Below are positions 11,646 through 23,592 of a stretch of 64,000 nt of DNA, one piece after another. The DNA comes from Quercus robur (lineage: Eukaryota > Streptophyta > Magnoliopsida > Fagales > Fagaceae). How positions within the stretch are numbered: the stretch's first letter is position 1; each line of letters starts with the position of its first letter. The translations under genes were made by a program, and so were the position numbers. The notes beneath the pieces are model-generated. The model saw only the letters and a program-made list of their open reading frames with translations, did not search any database and was not told the DNA's origin. The DNA is taken from assembly GCF_932294415.1 (NCBI RefSeq), contig NC_065542.1:46589942-46653941 (forward strand), read 5' to 3'.

Positions 11646-13753
11646 AGATTTTGGTACATTACAATTGCTTATTTCGATATGCTACTGGTGATGACAATCG
11701 AGGTTTCGTATGGAAACAAGACAACCTTTGGAACTGGTTGGTCCATGCGATGGAAACTCATGCACCATACCATATGTGTATGCTGTTGCATACTGTTGAC
11801 TAGACTCAAAATTGTTTTTTTTTTAAGTCCAGAAATTTTTTTAAAAATTGACACTTATTGCTGATATAAATTGGTAAAGATAAATTTTTTTAAAAAAAAT
11901 GTTAAACTATGTTTTTGGTCCGGATCTTTTGCACATATTTTAATTAGGACAATAATCTTTCAATTGTGTGAATTTAATTTCTAATATATCAGTGTCGTGT
12001 TAATTTAATCTGCATTGTTATCTCTTAGATAGAATTTGCTAACTTAACAAATATTTAAAATAAAAAAAATTAATTTATTGTCATATCAATGAAAATTAGT
12101 TTTTTATTTAGAAAATTAGTTATGTCAACAATTTTCATCTAAAAGATGATAATGATAGAGGTTAAATTAATAATATATTGAAAAATTATGAACCAAATTA
12201 ATATAATTAAAAAATTAAGTATCAAATTAAAATATGATATTATAATGTGATGTGAAAGATGGGGGACAAATATCGTAGATTGCCCATAAAAATTTAGCGA
12301 ACTAATTGGAAAAATGTTGTCACATTATTGGTGCATGTATTCTGTTCGTTTATGCTTTTAAGGCTGTAGGGGGACACGTGGTGGATATGTCTTACTTTGT
12401 AACAAGCCACGTGTGTGATGGAGTTTAATTTTTATGAAAGGTGAAGGATGATTGGTAACAGATGTAGGCTGCATCATATGATTGATTATGTTTTTTTTTT
12501 TGCGTGGACGGTGTCAGCATGTTTTTCGGGACTGATTTAGTATTTTCAACGAATACTTGGAGTATTGATTAACAATTTATTTTAAGAAAGTTTTTATTAA
12601 AAAAAAAATTAATTAATATTTTAACCATTTATTTCATTTTTCATAAAGATGATATTAAAATTTTCCTACAATAGATGGCTAAGATTCTCCTCAGAGTGTC
12701 CCTTTCTTTGTCATAAAGAATCAAAACACCAAACTTTAATAACACATGGTTTGGAGAAATCAATTGTTGCTAGCTGAACTAACAAATTGTCGTGCATTTA
12801 TTACGTCACATGTGTGTGAGTGTGACCACTGGCAATTACTATTCATGTTTATCCAACTCATCAAAATATGTAACACACCACATGGAGCCTAGACTGACTT
12901 ATCGGCGGGCGGAACCACAATTCCACACGTATACAACATGCTGGACCGACAAATTGGTGACTTTCTATCGCACTCACATTTAGATGAACATGTGTTAAAT
13001 ACTTAGTTTTAAAAAAAAAATTAAAAACACCGAATGTCTATTTTTCCAATTAATTTGAACGGGTTGGGAATTGTTTGGGTTCACACTTTTTCCTTTCTTT
13101 TTTTTTCTTGAGATTAAGTAGTGTTGGTTGAAATTTTCATGATAAAATCTAGGATCATAATAATGTTTTTTGCCACGGCTCGCGGATTATGAGTAGGTGA
13201 GAAAGAAAAAAAATGAAAGGTTCATATGAAAGTCATACACATTCAATTAAAATTTGTTTTATTAGAGTTGTGACAAAATAAGTTGAAAGATATAGAAGAA
13301 TGGAATAAATTAGTGAAAGATATAAAAGAGACACATTGTGGTTTTTGCAAATAATAATTATCATTCTCATGTGTTTGTATAGAAAATTCCACACCTTGCT
13401 TGTATGTCAAGTCTTAATTAGATTTCAACATCTTCAAATACTTGTGTTGAAATCCAATCAAGACTTGACACAAAAGTAAGGTATGGATTTGCATATGAGA
13501 ATGAGTGTATCCTTAGTATTACTTTGGATTTACTTTTCTCAAATAATAATGATATCGCTAATTAAATTTATGATAAAATCTACTATTTTAATAAATTATT
13601 TATTGTACTCTCAAAATATTGTACGTATAATATTATGTGGATTCATACTAACTGATTTTTTTTTTTTTTTTTGAGGAAATCCTAACTGAATTGAATATAC
13701 TGAAAACACCCCCCATTTTGGGCGTGGTCTCTCACGCATACATACATGGTTTT

Positions 13754-13785
<32 letters not shown>

Positions 13786-16700
13786 ATAAGACAGACATAC
13801 ATGGTTTTTGGCATCATAGCTTATAAGAACTGGCAAGGCAGAGCTAGGAAATTTGCATAAAAAGTGAGTGAAAAAATTGAAAACTATCATGCTTTTTGAG
13901 AGACAAGTAAACTAAATAACTAATACCATACTAAAATTCTTGATTCTATCACTTTTGAACTTCTTAATTTTATATTATTTTTTTAATACGTAACTTCTTA
14001 ATATTATGAATGAATTTAATTCTATATCATTCTTTCACATAAGAAGCCATAAAGCTCAATTGGAAATTGTCATACAAAATTAAGAATTAAATATCTAAAT
14101 TTTATTGTATTTTCTGATAAAATAAACTTTAATACTAAAAAAAATGGATGAAAATTAGATATTTTTATTATCTCTATAAAACACTTTTATCCTTTTTACA
14201 AAAGATTGAACTTCTTAAATATTATAATTTAAAAGACTTAACATAGTTCCTTTTGAGAGGAAGGTGCTCATAATTTTTGGGGACCAAAAAGTCAAAAAAA
14301 AAATTCTTAATTATTTTTCATTAGGGATAAATGTATTTATCAAAATCATGGCCCCCACCCCTATATTTATCTCCGCCCCCTATAGCCTATTATGGGGGGC
14401 TACATGTTGAAATTATGATTTTCAGTATGTGAATGGGAGTCTATTATTCTACAGTGGCAAATTTATTGTCCAGTTTGGAGAGCTGCTTTCTATTTTTTAT
14501 AACGTTTCTTTTGTCATTAGTGGACATTTTCCCACCTACTATTTTTGTTAAATTAAGGGCAATTTTAATAGCAGTATTTAAGTATTATTGTTTAGTTTTC
14601 AGTATTGTAGAAATACGTGTTTGAATATTATAGAAATATTTGTCAGAAGTATTATTGTTATTTAAACACTAAAAACTGCTGTTTAAACAAAAATGCCAAA
14701 CAGCCCCTAAAAGTCTAGAAAAGAAAGAGCTCTTATAGTGAAGTAATAAATAGTAGGGTAGCCAACTGTAATTCACTTTATATAGAGAATTGAGAGAACT
14801 ACTGCACACCCTTGATGCGATGGTCACTCTGGTCACACTATAAATATTAGTGCTTATGTAGTGTGAGGGGCAAGGGTCAGGGTTCAAGTCCCTAGGAGGA
14901 AGCTTTCACACACATATACACTTAGATTAGGTTAGATTAGAATTTCTATCTTGTAAAAAAAAAAAAAAAAGCTGAGGGAATTTATAATTTTATTATAGAA
15001 ATATCACGTTTGTTGTGTTCGCAGTCATTAGTGTTGCCGTTGATTTGATAACTTAAACTAGAGCATAAAAACTAAAAAGTATCGGTACTTGGCTGGACTG
15101 AGTCATGCAATATTTAGGACTTGTTAAAGGATTTTCTTTAGGGATCGAGCCTTAGTGTGATGGCAAGTGCCTTCCATCAAAAGTGATAAGTCACGGGTTC
15201 AAGTCCAGGAATAAACTCTTAAAAAAAAAAAAAAAAAAGTTAGTGGTAAGTTGACATTTTGGATCTGCTTTCAGGTCATCCCAGTTATCTTGTCTATACA
15301 TAATGGATTTGTGCCTCAAATGTTAGGATAATAAGGGTGTTTTTCATTTCCTTGAGACAAGTAGATGTTTTTTTTTTGGGGGGGGGGGGGTGTGTTCAAA
15401 GGCTTCACTTAAAAAGTGAGGAAGAGAATTTTACCTATTTATTCCATTCAAGCAGTAGGAGCTAAGAATGTGACCTTGGTGATGATGAGCATTTGCTTTG
15501 CATTCTGAAAATTGTGGGAGCCAGAGGGAAGCATTTTAAATATGCAATCAAGTGCTACCCATATGGCACTGCTAGCTTCAAGAGAAAAAAAATGAGCTAC
15601 TGCCGGAAGTATATTTTTAGAAGATGTTTCAGGCCAAATTAATAGTCATACTTGAAAATAGATTGCGTGTTTTATGTTCATGGTGCTTTTATGTGCACAC
15701 GTGCTATAACTTCTTTTTCCTGTTTAGGTTTTTGGGCTCAATACCCCTGTACTTCTTTTTAATATCCTTATTGATTGTAGTTGACTTTATATGATCTTAT
15801 TGTTCTCTCTTTTTATTGTAAAAGGATGTTGAGTTTGAATCTGCGGATGCAAAGAAACAGGTTCGTGGATCAACCTCTACAAAGAGATCCCGTGCTGCAG
15901 AGGTCCACAATCTTTCGGAGAGGGTCTGTACTCTTACAAGTATTCTAATAATTTTGACACTCTGTCTCTATTTCATGGGGTTATTTTACTTCAAATGGTT
16001 AAATGTTGCTTTCATGTGCAGAGACGTCGAGATAGGATAAATGAGAAGATGAAGGCTTTGCAGGAACTCATACCTCGTTGCAACAAGGTCAGTCACACAT
16101 AATTTATTTAATTGAGATATTTCCCAACTATTAGGATAGCAGCTTAAAAGAAAAAAAAAAAAACGTAGATGTTTGTTTTTATATGCTGTTGACTTATTTT
16201 ATAATTCTTGTTCATTCTAATTTCCAGTCAGACAAAGCTTCAATGCTGGATGAGGCAATTGAGTACTTAAAGTCACTTCAGTTGCAAGTACAGGTATATT
16301 GTTTTTATCTTGTTTATCAAATACAAATGTTTCCACGAATGGTCCAACTGCCTCAGTCATATTTTATTTGCAAGCTGGATGAAAATAAATCTCTAATTAT
16401 TGAGATACATGACTCTGCTCCTGAAGAAATTGTTGTTTCGCTTAATTGCAGGTGTGATGTTTTAGTAGTAGACATAATAATGAGAATCGTAATCCTTTTA
16501 TTACAATAATAGTAGTATAATATGCCTGCATTATTTGTTCATTGAGAGCATTAAAAAAGCACAAAAAAAGATGTTTTGATCCTTTGTAATGCCAAACCTG
16601 ATCCTCCCGCTCGGAATTCTCTTTGAAGTTAGGTTTACGAGGGAGGTGAATATGTTGCTGCAATAGTTTTGACACAATTCATGTTATTAATTTTTGGAAC

Positions 16701-19700
16701 ATTGAGCTTTTACCTTGGGAAATAAGTTCATTTTCTGGAAGTACACTGGTTCTGGATAAATCCATGACCCTAGAAATTTATATTTTTCCTAAGGAATGAA
16801 TTTTATTTATCCAAAACAGTCCATTTATATTACACTTTTCTGGAGGTCTTCCACTAGTTTTGACAAAATATCTTATTCTAGATTCTGGAAAGTCGAATCC
16901 TCGGGTAGGAATTAATCATCTTACACCGAAATTTCCTACTCACTCCATGCTCATTGGAATCCTGTCTAATGCTGTGGGGTCTCTACTGAAGAGCCAAGCC
17001 GATTTAATGAAATGTCAGAAATATGTCTTTGAGAAGTAATGCTACCTGCAGTGCTAAAAATTAAGGACCATCCATGCAGATTTTACGCGGAATATAAAAA
17101 AATTGCATTAGATTTGAACAGCATATTTTAATATTTGAAACATCGGTAGTAGTAATAATCTAATATTATAGATTCTCTTAAATTGGACTGTGTCCTTTTC
17201 ACCTCAGATTAGACTTTTGTTGGATTAACTTGCCCAATATTCCAGAACAGGCCAGGAGAATGCAAGAAAGTTTCTGGAACAGCAAATGAAGGATTATGAC
17301 TATTCTATTTTTGAAAGTTGACTTAGCTTTTAGGTATTTTCCAGCATGTAGCATGGTCCATTTAATTTGAAGAGTGCATATTTAAAAATGATGTCACACA
17401 ATCTGCATATTGTGCAGTTATACAAGTTCTTGGTATACAAACACGTATTTCAGTACTTTTTTATTTCATATAGTTAATATCTTACCAATAAAAATTATGA
17501 CCTCATGCATTATTCATAACGAAAATTAGGTGTTAAAATATTTCTGCAGATGATGTCCATGGGATGTGGCATGGTCCCTATGATATTTCCTGGGGTCCAG
17601 CAGTATATGCCTACAATGGGTATGGGAATTGGGATGGGCATGGGCATGGGCATGGAAATGGGCATCAACCGGCCAATGTTTCCATTTCCCAATATGTTAG
17701 CTGGTTCAGGGTTGCCAACAGGAGCAGCAGCTCATCTGGGACCAAGATTCCCAATGCCAGCTTTCATGCCGCCTGTTCCTGTGCCTGATCCTTCCAGAAT
17801 CCAATCAAACCAGTCAGAACAAATGCTGAACTCATTTGGGGCACAACATCCAAGCCAGTCATGGTTCCCAAATTTTACAGATCCTTATCAGCAGTATGTT
17901 GCTCCCCACCAAATGCAGTTACCGCTACCGCAGGTACTTTTACTTCTTAGTCTTGCCTCTGAGTTAGGGCTTAGATGTGTTTGCGAAACTTCTTTGCCAC
18001 CTCTATGTAATATAATATTACCACTTACATAGTTCTGTTTCTTCTGATAAGAGAAATTATCATTTTGCACTATTCCAGGCTATTTGTAGACCATTATGAA
18101 TCCATACACATAGATTGAAAGATCACAATACCACTCATCCTACCTTGTCATAACTTTTGATTCAGTATATCTGGTTACAGCATTATTAAGGAGTAGCAAA
18201 AAACAAAAAAACAAAAAAGTTGTCTGTTTGTCCTAGGTGATCATACCTTTTTATAGAGAACATGTTACAATCTTGTTAAGAGCAATTAAGCTCAGGCTTG
18301 AGTTACTCCTGTCCTGTCTTCCTTTTACTTTAGAATTTATTAAAAAAATATTGTTTCTCATTACTTAAAATGATAAGAAATTTTCTAATTCATTTTTAGC
18401 TTACCACATGCATGCTTGAGGTTAATGTGCATGGCCCTATTCCATCACTATTCTCTTGGGACCAACATTGTCAAAAGCATCAAGCACACTTAAGCCCATA
18501 GGCCTCCTAGAGTCTAGGCACAAAGCACGATTTATTGAAGTAAAATACACATTTTTCAAACATAATGTATAATAGCTTCTAATAAAAGTATGCATGACAT
18601 ATTATTGAAAAAATTTTACTCGAGAAGGTAATATATTTTGCCTATTAGCTCAAATTGATGCATTGTACAAAGGTTGTATATTTATATAATTCCATTCTAC
18701 TTACAAATATACGTAACTATAACACCTATGATAATACTTAAGTTAAAATATATCTAAAAGCCAAAGGCCAAACAGCAAAAGAAAAGTAATTTGTCTTGTT
18801 TGTCTTTTGATATGCAAACAATGAATTGTTTTTTCTATTACACCACTTTAAGAATGCTGTTTGTATAATAAATAAATAATTTATATCATTACCTTCAAAA
18901 ACAAGTGGTTAATTTTTATGATTCATATATATTTTTAGCAAACAAATAATACAGTTTGCTTAGGCGTGCCTTGTGCTTCTTCAAAATGCATTTGAAAACC
19001 TTGAACAGAACTTAGGGTTTTGAGTTTTAAGCACACCTTAGCGCACTTATAACTAAACTACTTGGGACTTTAAGTAGTTGAAACTAGTAAGGTCTATTTC
19101 CTTTTGCAGAATCAAGCAATGGCCCAGCCGAGTACTAGCAAGCCAAGCACCAGTAGGGGACCTGAAAATCTTGACAATAACCGATCAGGTAGGCTGGCTA
19201 CAAAATAGATCTAAGTTTTATTATTATTATGTAACTAGTTGCGGATCTCGCGCGTTACACATGATAATATTTTTAAGATAGTCTCATTAAATTTATTTTT
19301 ACAATTTGGACTAATTTAATAAATAAAAATGTATTTCATAATCATATTTTCATTTGTTACAATGACAATCACAAATGTAATATATAATTTTTGTCATACG
19401 AAAATGAAAACAATATAATTTTTCTCAAGAATTCCAAACGTTGAAAAAGTATTAATTTTTTAATAAAAAGTATTTATAACATTTTATGTATCATTAAAAG
19501 GTAACTAAAATTTGAAATTTTTTTTTAATTAAAAAAAAAATTCAAACCCAATTTTTTCTATCGTACAATTAAAAACACACTAAGAAATGTATCAAAAAAA
19601 TTTATAAAATTCAACAAAATTACAATTCAAATAAAAAAGAAAGGGAAAAATAAAAGGCAAATCCAAGTCAAAGTCAAAGTCATTCTCCCGAATATGTAAA

Positions 19701-20348
19701 ATATTTCAAATGTGATGTGACCAAGTCAAATATTCAATGCATAATCAGATTCAAAAAAATTATTCTATTATATATAATGATTGTGATCAAGCCACATATT
19801 ATGTTAATACTATCATAATCTAATCTAACATCTAATCCAACATGCAAAAAATGGATAGATAACTAAATAATTTTAAACTTGAAATTGAATTTGTTTTCTT
19901 AAAAATCTCAAGAAATACACTAATGAGATAAGGAAGATAAGCAATACAAAATATTCATAAATGCTTAAAAACAATTACTCACGCATCTAAAAACATCATA
20001 TAATAAATATAAAACAATTTGGTGCTAATTTGTTAAACAATATTTTTACAAATAGTGAAAAGAAATTGCACAAAGATCATCTTCTTCAACTGCACTAATT
20101 GTTCTTCATCATATTATCCAAACAATCTTATTGTTTTCCAAATAAACTAAAACCTAACAATAACACAAAATATGGACATATTATAATATAATTTTGCCCC
20201 AAATCTAGTCAACAACATTAGAAGTATTTAGTGTTGCAAATAAAATGATAAAAAGAAAATACTTGCATAAAGGAACACAAATGAGTTAGTCAACAATAAG
20301 ACAATGGGTGTACAAACTTCATAAAAAATCCAACAAAAAATGAAAAAC

Positions 20349-20390
<42 letters not shown>

Positions 20391-21846
20391 CTTTTGTGTG
20401 GGAAAATAAAATATGCATAATTGGGAAAGAGTGACAAGTTTACGGTAAGAGGATGATAATAAAAAGAGATAAAATAAAGGAAGATAAATGATCAAAATTA
20501 CATTATCAAAAAAAAAAATGGTCAAAATTATATGTAAAGTTAAAACCACCTTAGTGGAATATGTAAAGACAATACTTAGTTATAACATTAAAATTAAAGT
20601 AGATAAATATGTAACATTAAAACCGCTTAGGAAGAATTTGTAAAGCCAATGTATTTATATATTTAATAATGTCAAGAAAATTAGAAGTAAAAAATAAAGA
20701 TGAAAAATATAATGATGTGGCAATGACATAAAGGATGAGGTGGCTTAATAAAAGCGTAGTAACAATAAATGCTAAACTTCAACTTTTAGATATATATAGA
20801 TTATGGGAAAACAAAAAAGTAAAAGTACAAAGCTTAGTTGACAGTATTTTATTGTATTCTACATTCTATTTGGGACAAAATTTAGCTCCAAACTAGGTTG
20901 GAGTTATCTTCTCCAACCCACTACATGAAGGTTTATAAGACTATTCATGTATATTATTTAAACAAGTCACATTATTCATTTAAAAAGTCATGTAAATAAA
21001 ACTATAAATAAACATTATGGTTTCTTCAATTGCCACATAGTGGGTTGGAGGAAGATAATTTCAAATTGGTTTAAAGTTAAATTTTTTTCCTTACTATGCT
21101 CCACTTCAAATCTTGACTATTTGAAAGTTTCATTTTAATTTGAGTGGGGGTTTTCTTTTTCTTTTTAGGCAAAAATGAAAAACTGACCCTCTAACTTTCA
21201 GTTTTGTCAATTCAGTCCTCTAACTTTCAATTTTTGTCAATTCAAGGCTCCGTTACAACTCAGTTAGTGTTGCCGTTAGATATGCTCGAAACGACGCTGT
21301 TTTGCTCTCTTCTTCTTCTTCTTCTTTTTTCTTTTCTTTTTTTTTTTTAATTTTTTTTAATTCGGAATTAAAATAAAATAAGAAAAATCTGGGAAAAAAA
21401 AAAAAAGGAAGGAAATCAGAATCCTCACCGCGATCGTTGAATCTCGGCCGTTGATCTTCCATTCTGATACGCAGATGAAGAACACGAGGAAGAAGAAAAG
21501 GAGGCCTCGAGTCTCTAATCCCGTCGCCGGCAACAAAGGCAGCATTGTTTTTACTGCCGAAGAAGACGAATAGAGTAAGATCTTCAAGGCCTTAGCAGAG
21601 GCTTTCTCTTTGGCTTCTCTAGACGACATCGTTTCGGCCCTCCGCCAAGCCAACGGCGATCCTAACAAAACTGTCGAGATATTATCCATGACCTCGGGTT
21701 ACAGTGTGGAGGACCCGTCCATGACATCGGGTTCGGGTTCAAGTTTGGGCACGAGTTTGGGTGCAAGCTCGTCGAGCTCGTCAGAGGGGTTTGTGGAAAC
21801 CGGGTGCATTCAAAGACAAAGGGGAATGACAACGTCGTTCCCTTAA

Positions 21847-21880
<34 letters not shown>

Positions 21881-22526
21881 TTTTTTTTCTTTCAGATTTT
21901 TCTTATTTTAGTTTAATTCCGAATTAAAAAAAAAAAAAAAAAAAAAAAAAGAAGCAAAACAGCGTCATTTCAAACATATCTAACGGCAACACTAACTGAG
22001 TTGTAACGGAGTCTTAAATTGACAAAAATCAAAAGTTAAAGAACTAAATTGACAAAACTGAAAATTAGAGCACTGAAATGAAAAACAATAAAAATTAAAG
22101 GGTCAATTTTGCATTTTTACCTTCTTTTTAAATTCTTTTGGAAAGGAATAATATAGTCTTGAGCTGTATCTGTCACAATTGACAAACTATGAAACAAGTT
22201 GATTGTCACGGTTTGAAACCTATGCTACATATAGAAATAATGACTCAATCCCAAGTAATTTTCACCATCCATCAACTTCTGACAGATTTCTACTTTTTTT
22301 TTTTTTTTTTCCTAATGATTTCCTAAGGGACATGACATGTCAATAGCAAAGATCCCTGGCTGGCTAAGTATGCGCAAGATGCAGCAATCTGTTCTATAGT
22401 TGGTGCCAACTACTCTATAAAAAGTAATGCCTTGTGATATATCAATGTAAATGAGGATTACACAGATATAACACAGAACTTGGATAATACCACTAATATT
22501 GTGAATTTTTGTTCATTACAGGTTGA
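9904..22526 (+). CDS. PIF1: Phytochrome-interacting bHLH transcription factor, PIF1/PIL5-like
   Basis: PIFs are nuclear bHLH factors that bind G-boxes, interact with light-activated phytochrome and are then degraded. PIF1 represses seed germination and greening in the dark. Coding exons: 9904-10001, 10076-10850, 15825-15923, 16022-16087, 16228-16293, 17550-17933, 19110-19188, 22522-22526. The sum is 1572 nt (523 aa), all joined in frame at GT-AG sites. The N-terminus has the phytochrome B-binding APB motif ([15 protein letters not shown], residues 35-49) and an APA-like segment ([20 protein letters not shown], about 78-97), both typical of PIF1. The bHLH spans about 311-366 ([20 protein letters not shown]). 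A Met/Gly/Pro-rich C-terminal part follows. Odd points: an Asp-Ala repeat just before the bHLH region, a 5-kb second intron, and a last exon that adds only Gly and the stop. The PIF1 rather than PIF3/PIF4 assignment rests on the N-terminal motifs. Confidence 0.93.
10791..10836 (+). repeat. GACGCC hexanucleotide repeat coding (Asp-Ala)n in PIF1
   Basis: About seven near-perfect GACGCC units encode alternating Asp and Ala (residues about 273-287), immediately upstream of the exon that enters the bHLH region. In-frame hexamer gain or loss would change length without a frameshift. A (CT)n run sits shortly after the donor site at 10893-10918. Confidence 0.8.
12375..12413. promoter_or_regulatory. 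Pair of G-boxes in PIF1 intron 2
   Basis: Two perfect CACGTG motifs, at 12375-12380 (GACACGTGG) and 12408-12413 (GCCACGTGT), lie 33 bp apart. A third CACGTG is at 15698-15703, about 120 bp before exon 3. G-boxes are the known binding site of PIFs and, with ACGT flanks like these, of ABA-response bZIPs. That they act here is inference. Confidence 0.45.
13361..13504. repeat. Fold-back (hairpin) element in PIF1 intron 2
   Basis: The left arm (13361-13430) and right arm (13445-13504) are inverted copies around a 14-nt loop. The 25 nt nearest the loop are almost identical, as in TGTCAAGTCTT and its complement AAGACTTGACA. The left arm holds about 10 extra bases. The shape fits a small MITE or a hairpin RNA precursor. 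No clear target duplication was found. Confidence 0.6.
14795..14972 (+). mobile_element. tRNA-derived SINE in PIF1 intron 2
   Basis: A box-like GATGCGATGGTCACTC near 14815 and a B box GGTTCAAGTCC near 14881 lie at SINE spacing. A body with ACACATATACACTTAGATTAG follows and ends in an A-run at 14957-14971. The target duplication is unclear. It is not a tRNA gene: it lacks a cloverleaf and ends in poly(A). Confidence 0.7.
15142..15238 (+). mobile_element. Short tRNA-derived SINE in PIF1 intron 2
   Basis: The A box TAGTGTGATGGCAAGTG lies near 15153 and the B box GGGTTCAAGTCC near 15195. The A-rich tail is at 15221-15238. A different, shorter family from the SINE 200 bp upstream. Confidence 0.7.
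18440..19080. repeat. Probable degraded DNA-transposon insert in PIF1 intron 6
   Basis: The left end (AAGCACACTTAAGCCCATAGG) and right end (TTAAGCACACCTTAGCGCAC, with AGGCGTGCCTTGTGC) carry related AAGCACA and GGCGT/GGCCT words at the borders of an AT-rich insert. Ends and target duplication are not resolved, so this is a weak call. The rest of intron 6 shows nothing recognisable. Confidence 0.25.
19235..20800 (-). mobile_element. Non-autonomous Helitron in PIF1 intron 7
   Basis: On the minus strand the element opens TCTATATATATCTAAAAG (5' TC end, plus-strand 20800) and closes CGCGAGATCCGCAACTAG (CTAG end at 19235). It sits exactly between an A on its 5' side and a T on its 3' side, the A|T target known for Helitrons, which make no target duplication. 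Length is 1566 bp. It holds no Rep/helicase coding and has a (GA)n run at 20355-20388. The 3' subterminal hairpin is weak, which is the main doubt. Confidence 0.65.
21168..22121 (+). mobile_element. Mutator-like element carrying a gene fragment (Pack-MULE) in PIF1 intron 7
   Basis: The 954-bp element has long inverted repeats: GGCAAAAATGAAAAACTGAC at 21168 and the reverse complement GGTAAAAATGCAAAATTGAC at 22121. Homology continues through CTCCGTTACAACTCAGTTAG and the inner TTAATTCGGAATTAAA, so each arm is about 240 bp. A perfect 9-bp target duplication TTCTTTTTA flanks it (21159-21167 and 22122-22130). Long inverted repeats with a 9-bp duplication are the hallmark of Mutator-like elements. 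The roughly 440-bp unique centre has coding character unlike the arms. It has no transposase, so it is non-autonomous. Confidence 0.85.
21475..21846 (+). pseudogene. Captured gene fragment inside the Pack-MULE
   Basis: Higher-GC coding-like DNA. It starts [16 protein letters not shown], has a stop (TAG, 21571-21573) after TAEEDE, then continues [26 protein letters not shown] and a Ser/Gly-rich tail. The helical [18 protein letters not shown] motif resembles the CUE-like N-terminal part of plant SMR-domain proteins (At5g58720 type). That identification is from memory and uncertain. The stop and the missing remainder mark it as a transduplicated fragment, not a gene. Confidence 0.55.
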
Positions 22527-22668
22527 AGCCTTAACCCTGATGGATCAAGTATAGGACTTGTGCCTGCTAAGTTTTGAGAGAACAACACTTTTTTGAGAGA
22601 AGCTTTCCCAGAGGGAGGCTGATACATTGTAAATTAGCTAATATGTAATTATTTACACCCCCTTTTAA

Positions 22669-22674
22669 AATAAA
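22669..22674 (+). terminator. PIF1 poly(A) signal
   Basis: A perfect AATAAA lies 143 bp after the stop codon in the last exon, at the end of a plausible short 3' UTR. Confidence 0.55.
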
Positions 22675-22696
22675 GTTTTCCCTTCTATTATATCAA

Positions 22697-22725
22697 CTAG
22701 CTTGTAACTCCATACATATGTATGG
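22697..22725 (-). repeat. Possible Helitron 3' end next to PIF1
   Basis: On the minus strand a perfect 16-bp palindrome CCATACATATGTATGG (22710-22725) is followed 9 bp later by CTAG and then T. This is the hairpin-spacer-CTRR pattern of Helitron 3' ends. I could not place a 5' TC end upstream, so the element's extent is unknown. Confidence 0.35.
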
Positions 22726-23429
22726 ATATATTTAAAAGATATACATTAAGATGCATTATATAATTCTTATATATATGATTTAAATATTATTGATAATCAT
22801 TCTTATATATATATTTTTTAACTCTTTAAAAAGTCATTTAAGAATATTATTAGGTAGAAAATGTAAATTGCCCATTTTTTAATTTTTTTAAAAAAAATAG
22901 GTTTATTAATTCTAGACTCCTTAGTTTTTGAATAACTTACTTGGATAAATATTTATGATGTGACCCCACATTTGACTCCAAAATTAAAAAATAAGACTCT
23001 ATAAAAACAAATAATTTAGAACATATGACGCAAAATTAGATTTCAATTGTAGAATCTAATTGGATTTTTTTTTAACTTTACCTATTAATATACCAATCTA
23101 GTTTTGTCATCACAGCCAAATTATTATTTAGCCTTTTTAGCATAGGGTCGGTGGTGTTGGCCGGAGAGCCTCCAAGATAGACTTCAGATGCTCCAGCCTC
23201 CAAGTGCTCTTCCAATTCGTTATTATAAACTAGCATGTCATTAAAAAGTACTAACACACAACTTTCTTAAATATGGAAGGAACATTGGCCAAAAGGCATC
23301 ACAAAAAAAAAATCATAATGAACCTCGTTAATCCTAAAGGTTGTATCAGGTCTCATTTTAATTTAACCTCAAATCTAGTTCAAGACTAACCCTTGTGGGC
23401 AAAACCCATAGTCAATCTCACTCCCATTT
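22726..23429. other. Intergenic AT-rich DNA
   Basis: No gene seen. It may include the body of the possible Helitron whose 3' end lies at 22697. Confidence 0.4.
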
Positions 23430-23592
23430 GGGATCCGTTTATTTTGCTGAAACTGAAAAACCTTTTACTGAAAATACCGTAGATAAAGGTAAAAATTAGT
23501 TAAAATAGTATAGTAGGACCCATGAATAATAGAAAAAATAAGCTGAATAGTCAAATAAGTTGGCAAAAATAATCAATGCTAAACGCACACAA
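23430..23592 (+). repeat. MITE copy, same family as 8890-9300
   Basis: Contains GGATCCGTTTATTTTGCTGA, CCGTAGATAAAGGTAAAAA, GGACCCATGAATAATAG and AAATAAGTTGGCAAAAAT. It is the clearest copy of the family seen in reverse pairs upstream of PIF1. Length is about 163 bp. Confidence 0.55.

Noticed and set aside
14795-15238. tRNA-like A and B boxes as tRNA genes
   Set aside because: No cloverleaf or anticodon arm can be drawn and both end in A-runs, so they are SINEs.
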